In this document: piece after piece, positions 17,490 to 25,336 of the stretch
Numbering within the stretch: the first letter of the stretch is position 1
Layout: each line of letters starts with the position of its first letter
Assembly: GCA_023382055.1 (NCBI GenBank)
Contig: JAMCQN010000030.1
Coordinates: forward strand, 1 to 64,000
Source: Chloroflexota bacterium
Lineage (GTDB): Bacteria > Chloroflexota > Anaerolineae > J036 > Brachytrichaceae
DNA: 64,000 nucleotides
Direction of reading: 5' to 3'
The notes under the pieces: model-generated
Database searches by the model: none
What the model saw: the letters and a program-made list of their open reading frames with translations, nothing else
What the model was told of the DNA's origin: nothing
Made by a program: the position numbers and the translations under genes

Positions 17490-19037
17490 ATGCTTCCCGA
17501 TTACCGCGTCAGGCAGCGCGATTACCTGCTGAATATCAGCCGCGCCATTACATCGCAACTCGACCTCAGCGCTGTGTTGCGCATGATCCTGCAATCGGCG
17601 GTCGATATGCTGGGCGGCCACGCTGGTCTGGTGGCGCTGATGGGCGAGGATGGCGCCTATCGCATCCGCGAATCCTACGGCGTGGCGCGCCCTCTGCTCG
17701 ATCAGTTGCACCCGATTGTGGAGGATGCACATAACCCGCAGGAAGCAACTACCTTGCTGGAGCGCAACCTCGTATCGATTGCGCAGCGAATCGGGCTGGG
17801 GTTCTGGCAGGTCGTTTCGCTCCCGTTAAAAGTCGGCGACGAACTCCTGGGCAATCTATACATATTCAGGAACCTGGGAGGAGAGTTTTCCGCTAACGAC
17901 CGCTTGATCCTGCAAAGTTTCGCCGATCAGGCAGCGATTGCCGTGAATAATGCGCGTCTGTACCAGGAGGTTTTCCAGGAGAAACGCCGGCTGGATGCCA
18001 TCCTGGAGTTCAGCGCAGACGGCGTGGTCATCATGGACGCGGCCCATCGCATCGCCATGTTCAACCGCGCGCTCGCAAACCTGACTGGCATCACACCGGC
18101 AGACGCCATTGGACGGATATTTGAGGATGTCCTGCAACTTGCCAATCAGCGCGCCGGGCTGATGCTGTCTGCGGCGGAAGCCAATGGCTGGCCGCTGGTT
18201 GGCGCGTCCGCGCCGATGTTTGTGGAAGGCGACCTGCGCCGCGCCAGCGGGAAACTGGTCAGCGTGGAAATCAACTTCGCGCCGCTGTTCGACCGCGAAG
18301 GCCATCTGGTGAATATCATCGCGAATGTGCGCGACATCACGCGGTTCCGCGAAGCCGACGAAATGAAGTCCACGTTTGTGTCGGTCGTGTCTCACGAACT
18401 GAAAACGCCGGTGGCGCTTATCAAGGGCTACGCCAGCACGCTGCGCCGTCAGGACGCGGCGTGGGATCAGCAGACCATGCGCGACAGCCTGCAGGTGATT
18501 GAGGAGGAGAGCGACCGTCTGGCGGAGTTGATTGATAACCTGCTGGATGCGTCGCGGGTGCAGGCGGGCAATTTCCGGCTGTCGCTGGTCGAACTCGACA
18601 TCGACCAACTGGTGGTCAAGGTGGCGGAGAAATTTCGCACACAGGCCGGCCAACATCGCTTGATTGCGGAAGTACCATCCGATCTGCCGCTGGTACATGC
18701 CGATGAAGCGCGCATCACACAGGTTTTAGGCAACCTGATATCCAATGCGATCAAGTATTCGCCAGAGGGGGGCGAAGTGCGCATCTCGGGTAAAACCACG
18801 CCCAGCGAAGTTATCATCACCGTGAGCGATACCGGCCCCGGCATCCCGCAGGAGGATCAGCGCCAACTGTTTACGCGCTTCTATCGGGTTGATAACGCCA
18901 TGACGCGCAAGACGCAGGGCGCCGGGCTGGGGTTGTACCTGTCTAAAGCCATCGTTGAGGCGCACGGCGGAAGAATCTGGGCGGAGAGCGACGGTCACAG
19001 CGGATCGCGATTCAGCTTCAGCCTGCCGCGGGCATAA
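17490..19037 (+). CDS. GAF-PAS sensor histidine kinase
   Basis: A 515-residue soluble histidine kinase with no membrane helix. Order of parts: GAF domain at about 20-160 (NISRAITSQLDLSAVLRMIL), PAS domain at about 170-285 (LDAILEFSADGVVIMD, ITRFREADE), then HisKA with the phospho-acceptor His302 in SHELKTP. The ATP-binding domain follows, with N-box NLISNAIKYSPEGG, DTGPGIP and GAGLGLYLSK. The partner response regulator is not adjacent, so it is an orphan kinase here. It is divergent from the GH116 gene and may share its control region. Confidence 0.9.
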   Translation: MLPDYRVRQRDYLLNISRAITSQLDLSAVLRMILQSAVDMLGGHAGLVALMGEDGAYRIRESYGVARPLLDQLHPIVEDAHNPQEATTLLERNLVSIAQRIGLGFWQVVSLPLKVGDELLGNLYIFRNLGGEFSANDRLILQSFADQAAIAVNNARLYQEVFQEKRRLDAILEFSADGVVIMDAAHRIAMFNRALANLTGITPADAIGRIFEDVLQLANQRAGLMLSAAEANGWPLVGASAPMFVEGDLRRASGKLVSVEINFAPLFDREGHLVNIIANVRDITRFREADEMKSTFVSVVSHELKTPVALIKGYASTLRRQDAAWDQQTMRDSLQVIEEESDRLAELIDNLLDASRVQAGNFRLSLVELDIDQLVVKVAEKFRTQAGQHRLIAEVPSDLPLVHADEARITQVLGNLISNAIKYSPEGGEVRISGKTTPSEVIITVSDTGPGIPQEDQRQLFTRFYRVDNAMTRKTQGAGLGLYLSKAIVEAHGGRIWAESDGHSGSRFSFSLPRA

Positions 19038-19159
19038 GCCGTCGCAGCATTCGCGATTTATGCTCTCCGGTCTGCAATGGCCTATAATCCTCAATCGCGA
19101 AGCTAAACGGAAAATGCAATCCGGAATATGAAATCCATGCTAGACAAACTAGGAGAGAT

Positions 19160-20530
19160 ATGCCGCAACTGGTGACACCAGGGGGCGCGTCACGACAGCA
19201 ACCCGTGACCGCACAGGTGATTGATGTCGGGCGCGACCCGGCGCTGAAGTCTGCGTTGCTTTCGGGCCGCCTGCAAAACCTGACCGCGCCCTTTATGTAC
19301 CATGACCCATCTAAACAGCTTGCGTATGTGCTGATGCCGATGGAACTCGGCATGCGCGATATGGAACAGCAGCGCATCATCGGCCAGATGACGCAGGCTG
19401 TCATGCGCAGTCTGCCGGAAGCTGCGCCGCGCGGCTATCTGCTGCAGCCGAGGATGTTCTTCAGCTTCCAGTCGTTGATTGAGGCGATCCTGGAGCAGGA
19501 CGGCATCACGCCGGATATGCTCAAAGAACAGCAGGCGCGCGCGGACCTTATCCGCGATTGGATGCGCCTGTCGGATGAGGAGGCGCTGCGCAAGTCGGTG
19601 CGTGAAAATGATGCCAAGGTGGACGGCAATCTGCTTGAACTGTTGAACGCCAGCATCGAGGCGAATATCGAAGCCGGGCGCGAACAGGCCGCGCAGGGGT
19701 TGGCCGGCCTGCAGCGCGTCCTGGTCGAGGAAACAACCTACGGCAAAGTGCTGGGCGCGCGCATGGCATCGGTTGAGGCGCTGCGTAAAAACCCGACGCG
19801 CGAAGTGCTCATCGAGCAACTGGTCAATGCGCCGGATCAGGAGACGCGTGAGGCGCTGGTCGCCATGGGACGCCAACTGATCGATTACCTCTTCTTCCAG
19901 ATCCTGACCGGGCGCGTCGATGCGGCAACCGGCGATGAAAAGCAGAAGCTGGTTAACCTGCGCAAGGAAGTTCAGGATATCCGCGACAAACTGGATGCGG
20001 CTTCGCGCGCGCTGATGGAGCAAAAGACGCAATTGATCAACGCGATTCTGGCCAGTTCAAAACCGGAAGAGGTCGCGCGCCAGCGCGAAGCTGAGATCGA
20101 CGATGTCTTCATGAGCATGCTGCAGTCCAACATGCAGGAGGCTCAGCAACGCCATGATGAGGAGCTGCTCAAAGCGCTCATGGGTGTGTACCAGATCACG
20201 ATGCAGATCATGTCCGAGCGCCAGCCTCCCGAAATCCAGATGATCAATGCGTTGCTCATGGCCAAGTATCCCGATGAGACGAAGCAGTTACTGCAGGAAA
20301 TGGCGAAGTCGCTCGACGATCGCTTCATCCAGGTGATGATCCAGGTGGCGGATCAACTCTCGCAGGAAGACCGCACCGACCTGGGCGCCAAACTGACCCA
20401 GGTAATGGTACAGGCGCGGGATATCCTGCCCAAGTACGATCCTTCCAAGGATACGGGTGCGGGCCCGGCCGCGAACCAACCCGAACCGAATACGCCGGCC
20501 AAGCCGAAGATAGAAATCGCGCGCCGTTAA
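19160..20530 (+). CDS. CpXC-like protein lacking all cysteines
   Basis: A 456-residue soluble, helix-rich protein. Residues 17-120 follow the CpXC domain pattern (QVIDVGRDPALKSALLSGRL, YHDPSKQLAYVLMPMELG, QQRIIGQMTQAVM, GYLLQPRMFFSFQSLIEAIL). In typical family members, zinc-binding CPxC pairs sit near the start and before the YHDP motif; here the protein has no cysteine at all and that loop is shortened. Residues 140-420 are mostly long charged helices, likely coiled-coil, and the tail is proline/lysine rich. AGGAGA just upstream supports the ATG at 19160. The function of the family is unknown. A strong terminator follows. Confidence 0.7.
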   Translation: MPQLVTPGGASRQQPVTAQVIDVGRDPALKSALLSGRLQNLTAPFMYHDPSKQLAYVLMPMELGMRDMEQQRIIGQMTQAVMRSLPEAAPRGYLLQPRMFFSFQSLIEAILEQDGITPDMLKEQQARADLIRDWMRLSDEEALRKSVRENDAKVDGNLLELLNASIEANIEAGREQAAQGLAGLQRVLVEETTYGKVLGARMASVEALRKNPTREVLIEQLVNAPDQETREALVAMGRQLIDYLFFQILTGRVDAATGDEKQKLVNLRKEVQDIRDKLDAASRALMEQKTQLINAILASSKPEEVARQREAEIDDVFMSMLQSNMQEAQQRHDEELLKALMGVYQITMQIMSERQPPEIQMINALLMAKYPDETKQLLQEMAKSLDDRFIQVMIQVADQLSQEDRTDLGAKLTQVMVQARDILPKYDPSKDTGAGPAANQPEPNTPAKPKIEIARR

Positions 20531-20552
20531 TCGACCGCTGACCGGATGAATC

Positions 20553-20584
20553 AAAAAACGCCATCGATGCCGATGGCGTTTTTT
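20553..20584. terminator. Bidirectional rho-independent terminator
   Basis: A perfect 14-bp stem, AAAAAACGCCATCG (20553-20566) with CGATGGCGTTTTTT (20571-20584), closes the four-base loop ATGC. U-runs occur on both strands. It lies between the convergent CpXC-like and FKBP genes and should end both transcripts. Confidence 0.93.
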
Positions 20585-20592
20585 GTCGCCGG

Positions 20593-21117
20593 CTACTTGA
20601 TCCGTAGCAGTTGAACCTCAAAGGTCAGGCGTGCGTTGGGGGGGATGGGGCCTTGCCCCTGCGCGCCATAGGCCAGGTTTGGCGGGATGATCAGCTTGCG
20701 TTTCCCGCCAACCCTCATCGTGGCAATGCCTTCGTCCCAACCGGGGATGACCTGTCCAGTACCCAGTACGAACTCGAACGGCTGTCCGCGGTCAATGGAA
20801 CTGTCGAACTTCGTCCCGTTATCCAGATAACCCGTGTAATCCACGACGACGGTCTGGCCTTTGGACGGCTGCGGACCGGCGCCGATGACCTCATCGACGT
20901 ACTGCAGTCCGGAAGCCGTCGTGACCGCTCCGGCGGGGGCGGCGCCTTGTGGTTGCGCGGCAGGCACAGCGGTATTCTGCGCGCCTGGCGGCGCGGCTGC
21001 CGGCTGGCTGGCTGGCAGGCTGCTGCCGCTGCCGATAAACGATATCGCCAGCAGCACTATGGCGACCAGCGCCGTCGCTGCGATGACGATCCACACATTC
21101 GTAAGGCGTTTATCCAT
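20593..21117 (-). CDS. Membrane-anchored FKBP-type peptidyl-prolyl isomerase
   Basis: A 174-residue protein with an N-terminal membrane anchor (about residues 8-29), an Ala/Pro/Gln-rich linker (30-65) and an FKBP domain (70-174). The FKBP active-site pattern is intact: [34 protein letters not shown] and [15 protein letters not shown]. It speeds cis-trans proline isomerisation and probably helps fold exported proteins outside the membrane. It starts 12 bases after the gcvPB stop and is probably co-transcribed with it, although there is no functional link. Confidence 0.92.
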   Translation of the reverse strand: MDKRLTNVWIVIAATALVAIVLLAISFIGSGSSLPASQPAAAPPGAQNTAVPAAQPQGAAPAGAVTTASGLQYVDEVIGAGPQPSKGQTVVVDYTGYLDNGTKFDSSIDRGQPFEFVLGTGQVIPGWDEGIATMRVGGKRKLIIPPNLAYGAQGQGPIPPNARLTFEVQLLRIK

Positions 21118-21129
21118 CTTATTTATTAC

Positions 21130-22608
21130 TCAGGCTGTTGGCTCGAAAGTGCAACACAGAACCAGTTCCTTGGCGGCGCGAACCTCATCGAGGCGGCGCA
21201 TCGGCGCGGTGTGCGGCGCTGTTGTCACCACATCCGGCGTGGTTTCGGCCTCGTCGGCAATGGCCAGCAGCGCAGCAATATATTGATCCAGCGTCTGTTT
21301 TGACTCGGTTTCCGTTGGCTCGATCATCAGCGCCTCGGACACGATCAGCGGGAAGTAATTCGTCGGCGGATGAAAGTGGTAGTCCATCAAACGCTTGGCG
21401 ATGTCCAGCGCGCGCACACCCGGCGCGTCCTCGAACTTCCCCTGGGCGACGAACTCGTGCATGCAGTGGCGGTCGCCCTGCGGCACAGGATAGACGTGCT
21501 TGATGCGCGCCTGCACGTAGTTGGCGTTCAGCACGGCGTTCTGGCTGACGGCGCGCAGGCCTTCCGCGCCATGCACGCGGATATAGGTGTAAGCGCGCAC
21601 GAGCATGCCGAAGTTGCCGGCAAAGGCGCGCATGCGCCCGATGCTCTTGGCCGGTTGGCGCCACTCATACAGCGGCACGCCGTTTTCGTCAGCGTCTTTT
21701 TCGCTGCCGGGCTTGATACGCACGATCGGCCCGGGCAGGAAATCCTCGAGGTGTTTTGCGACGGCCACGGGGCCGGAGCCAGGCCCGCCTCCGCCGTGCG
21801 GCGTGCTGAAGGTCTTATGCAGGTTGTAGTGCATGACGTCGAAACCGATCTCGCCCGGTTTGGCGATCCCAAGCAGGGCGTTCATATTCGCGCCGTCGCC
21901 ATAGACCAGCCCGCCCGCTGCGTGCACCAGGTTCACCACTTCCTCGATATGCTCTTCGAACATGCCCAGGGTGTTCGGGTTGGTGATCATCAGGCCGCAG
22001 ACGGTGTCGTCAAGGTTGGCTTTCAGCGCCTCCAGATCGACGTTGCCGCGCGAATCGGACGGCAATTGCACAACCTGCAGACCGGCCATTGCCGATGAGG
22101 CCGGATTGGTGCCGTGCGCCGAATCGGGGATCAACATCCTGGTGCGCTTGCTGTCTCCGCGGTCGCGATGGTAAGCGCGCATGATGAGGATGCCGGTCAG
22201 TTCGCCGTGCGCGCCGGCTGCGGGCTGCAGACTGACTGCCGCGAATCCCGCTATCTCCGCAAGAAACGCCTGCAACTGGTACATCAGGTAAAGCGCGCCC
22301 TGAGCTGTGGCCCCATCCTGGAGCGGGTGCAATGCGGCGAATCCGGGCATGCGCGCGACGTCCTCGTTGATGCGCGGGTTGTACTTCATCGTGCAACTGC
22401 CCAGCGGATACATAGTCGTATCGATGGACATATTCGCCTGCGACATGCGCGTGAAATGGCGCGTCACATCGATCTGGCTTACTTCCGGCAGCGGCAGGTT
22501 CTTGCGCAAAAGCTGCTCCGGTAATTCGTAATGCGGCACGTCGGCTTCGGGCAGCACCGCGCCTTTACGACCCGGTGTAGATAACTCGTAGATCAATGGT
22601 TCTGTCAC
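21130..22608 (-). CDS. gcvPB: Glycine dehydrogenase (decarboxylating) subunit 2
   Basis: A 492-residue C-terminal half of the split P-protein of the glycine cleavage system. With subunit 1 it decarboxylates glycine and passes the aminomethyl group to lipoylated H-protein. The PLP lysine lies in HYNLHKTFSTPHGGGGPG, and the N-terminal part has MYPLGSCTMKYNP. The start MTEPLIYELSTPGRKG is typical of the subunit, and length is normal. Subunit 1, gcvH and gcvT are not in the window, so the system is split across the genome. No glycine riboswitch was seen in the 72-base upstream gap. Confidence 0.94.
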   Translation of the reverse strand: MTEPLIYELSTPGRKGAVLPEADVPHYELPEQLLRKNLPLPEVSQIDVTRHFTRMSQANMSIDTTMYPLGSCTMKYNPRINEDVARMPGFAALHPLQDGATAQGALYLMYQLQAFLAEIAGFAAVSLQPAAGAHGELTGILIMRAYHRDRGDSKRTRMLIPDSAHGTNPASSAMAGLQVVQLPSDSRGNVDLEALKANLDDTVCGLMITNPNTLGMFEEHIEEVVNLVHAAGGLVYGDGANMNALLGIAKPGEIGFDVMHYNLHKTFSTPHGGGGPGSGPVAVAKHLEDFLPGPIVRIKPGSEKDADENGVPLYEWRQPAKSIGRMRAFAGNFGMLVRAYTYIRVHGAEGLRAVSQNAVLNANYVQARIKHVYPVPQGDRHCMHEFVAQGKFEDAPGVRALDIAKRLMDYHFHPPTNYFPLIVSEALMIEPTETESKQTLDQYIAALLAIADEAETTPDVVTTAPHTAPMRRLDEVRAAKELVLCCTFEPTA

Positions 22609-22679
22609 GATCTCTCCTTCATAGCGCGATCATTAGCGTGATTTTACCCGCATGTGTGACAGTCTGCCCGTGCAGTAGA

Positions 22680-25232
22680 TCATCGTACGCTCACGGCAGC
22701 TTGCAGATTCGTCAGGATGACGTCGTCGCCGCGCACACTCACGCGCACCCGCATGTCACCGGATGGAGACATATAGGCGCCCTGCAGGTTCATGTCGATC
22801 GGCGATTCGGCCATCGAAGTGATCACTTCCGTGAACTTCAGCGTGCTCCAGTCGTAGAGGGCAATGGAACTCGCCCGCAGAGCCGACGTTGCGGAGTTTG
22901 CGTCGGTCGCTGCGGAGAGCGTTACATTCACATCCCCACCGGCGCGCGTGCTGAGCCACGGCGTCAGCGACAGGATGTGGTCGCCGGGCTGCAGTGTGAG
23001 TCCATTGGCGTCGAGGGAAACCGTCGATGAAGATGAAGCGATGTCCAGCGTGAATACGTCCGGCGGCAGAACCGTGCCCGGGCCGGCGAGGAATGGGTGT
23101 ACAGGCAGGCGCCAGATACGCAAACCGTGGTCGGTATAACTGGCGTCCGCCACTTCCGCGCCGATGCGGTCGTTATTTTCCCAGCAGGCCAGGCTGACGC
23201 CATGACCGGCGCTGGTGGCGGGGTTGTTATAGACGCTGGTGATTAGTCCGCGTTCGGCCAGTTCTGCCAGCGAATTGTCTTGAAAATCGCGCCAGTTCAG
23301 CATGATTTCAGCCAGAGACGCGCCGTCCATGTCAAACGGGAAACGCGACGCCGCAGGGAATGAGCTGGACATTGTGCCGTGTCCGGCGCTTGTTCCCAGA
23401 GACGACACATAGCCGGTTGTCTCCACTCGGCTGGCGGGCAGCATGATCGCCAGTTCCGGTTTCTTCAGCACTAATCTCACCTCAACCGGAACATGTGCAT
23501 TTGGACCGAGGTCGCCGAACGCATGGTAATCCTTGCCGACGATCAGCACGCAATCTTTGAGCGTCGCGCTGGATTCATTGGATATCTCACCGCCGATGCG
23601 CGCGGGTTCGGTGATGGTGCTGCCGGGCAGGAACTGGAGGTCGGCCGCGATGCGAGGCAGGCTGGTTTCTCCCTGCAGGTAAAAGGCCCGCACGTCCGTA
23701 TTGGTTGCCACGACTCTTTGAAACCGGTTGGGATCGCTTAACTGGAATGCTGTGCTGTTTTGCACATTGATATCCGGTTGGATTTCTTCCGCCAACTGGC
23801 GCCCGGTGATGACATCCAGGGTGGTACGGCGCGGCGAGAACACGCCGACGATGGCCAGCGAACGCGCCGCCGACACCTGCGCATCGCCGCTGATGACGCT
23901 CAGGCGCAACACCTGCGGCTCGTTGCCATGCAGGCGGAAACCCGTGGCATAGCCAACGACGGCAAAGATTACCACGGTGCCCGGTATAGTAAACCAGGCC
24001 CATGACAGGCGACGCAGCCTGCGCAGGATATAGAAGTTCAAAGGGCCAATGGCAACGACATACAGCAATAGATATCCGGCTATCACCAGGAACGAAGGTA
24101 ACGCCGCCCCCGGCAACGCGCGGGCGGCATTGAGAGCGCTGGACTGAGACTGTAACGCGCCGATGACGCTTGTCGCGCTCAAGTCGCTGCCTAGGAATCC
24201 GGCAAACACAAATCGTTCATCCTGCCAGTCGCGCAACGGCGCCAGCGTCGGGTCAAACGCCAGTTGGTCTACGGCGCCGCGCCCGATCTCGCGCCGCATG
24301 ATCAGCGCTGTATCGTTCGATGCAACCAGGCTGTGCGCGTCGTTCGTGGCGGGAACCAGTGTGACCAGCGGCGCGATGAGGTCTTCCGGCTTCAAGGCCG
24401 TAGGCGAGATCGATACTGAACTGGATAAGTCGCTGGAGACTTCAACCGAGTTCGGCGCCAGGAGATCGCGCAATCGGGCAACAGAACCGTTCTGCAGGGT
24501 TGCGCCCACATGGGCAGGCGCGAAATCCTCAAATCCTGCCGCGGTTAAACGAGCGCCCGGGCCGCCGGACAAGACCAGATGTCCTCCGCCCAGCACCCAT
24601 ACCCGTATGGCCTGTCGCTGCGCTTCGCTCAGCGCCAGTGTGTCCACATTGTTCAGTATCAAGACGTCCGCGCTATCCAATGCCGCCGTGTGGTCGGGGA
24701 TTTGAGCGGGTTGCACTTGTGAGACGTAGGTCATGCCCCCGAATGGCGTGCGGAGGTCGTTCAAGAAGTTGAGACCGTCAGCGGGATTGCTGGCGACGAG
24801 AATCAGTCTGTCTCCCTCACCGAGTGTATGTATGGGCGGCGTGCTTGCACCGATGACTTTGCCCGCGCTGATGAACAGGACTTCAATCGGATTGGAGGTG
24901 GGCGGTGAATAGAGCAGGAATTCCTTCTCGGTATTGCGCGCCAGCGTCACATCGATGCCGTAGCGCTGCCAGCGGTCGGGCGCCGGCGAAAGCGCCACCT
25001 CGCCATCGACAGCTTCGTTGGATGTAATGGTGACATGGACGGGAACCCAGGCGCCTGCTTTGATGTACCCGTTGTATCCCGCTTCTGCAGTGATGGCGAC
25101 GGCAGATAAAGGCGCAGTCTGACTGGTTGCCGGTTTGCCCCCGGCCAGAGCCAGCGCAGGCGTGATGATCGCCGCCAACAGGCACAGCGCGAGTGCGGTT
25201 CGCATCACGGCAGCGCGTCCCACACGTTTCAT
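22680..25232 (-). CDS. Large exported membrane protein with GATase-like segment
   Basis: An 850-residue protein with a signal peptide (TALALCLLAAIITPALALA), a long extracytoplasmic N-terminal part, two membrane helices near the middle (LPSFLVIAGYLLLYVVAIGP and WFTIPGTVVIFAVVGYATG), and a long C-terminal beta-rich part. Residues 150-260 resemble a class I glutamine amidotransferase-like Rossmann segment (DVLILNNVDTLALSEAQRQA, GGGHLVLSGGPG) without a catalytic cysteine. Similar architecture occurs in proteins near MoxR/DUF58 clusters, but none lies beside it here. It is divergent from the PP2C phosphatase gene. Function is not known. Confidence 0.75.
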   Translation of the reverse strand: MKRVGRAAVMRTALALCLLAAIITPALALAGGKPATSQTAPLSAVAITAEAGYNGYIKAGAWVPVHVTITSNEAVDGEVALSPAPDRWQRYGIDVTLARNTEKEFLLYSPPTSNPIEVLFISAGKVIGASTPPIHTLGEGDRLILVASNPADGLNFLNDLRTPFGGMTYVSQVQPAQIPDHTAALDSADVLILNNVDTLALSEAQRQAIRVWVLGGGHLVLSGGPGARLTAAGFEDFAPAHVGATLQNGSVARLRDLLAPNSVEVSSDLSSSVSISPTALKPEDLIAPLVTLVPATNDAHSLVASNDTALIMRREIGRGAVDQLAFDPTLAPLRDWQDERFVFAGFLGSDLSATSVIGALQSQSSALNAARALPGAALPSFLVIAGYLLLYVVAIGPLNFYILRRLRRLSWAWFTIPGTVVIFAVVGYATGFRLHGNEPQVLRLSVISGDAQVSAARSLAIVGVFSPRRTTLDVITGRQLAEEIQPDINVQNSTAFQLSDPNRFQRVVATNTDVRAFYLQGETSLPRIAADLQFLPGSTITEPARIGGEISNESSATLKDCVLIVGKDYHAFGDLGPNAHVPVEVRLVLKKPELAIMLPASRVETTGYVSSLGTSAGHGTMSSSFPAASRFPFDMDGASLAEIMLNWRDFQDNSLAELAERGLITSVYNNPATSAGHGVSLACWENNDRIGAEVADASYTDHGLRIWRLPVHPFLAGPGTVLPPDVFTLDIASSSSTVSLDANGLTLQPGDHILSLTPWLSTRAGGDVNVTLSAATDANSATSALRASSIALYDWSTLKFTEVITSMAESPIDMNLQGAYMSPSGDMRVRVSVRGDDVILTNLQAAVSVR

Positions 25233-25336
25233 TGCTAGAATTCTAATTGACGAAAGCGATCCCGCCGCGCCCGCGTCGAAGATGCTTGCAGTGATTGTGC
25301 AGGCGGCGCTTTACGTGTTATTCTGCTCACAAGGCC

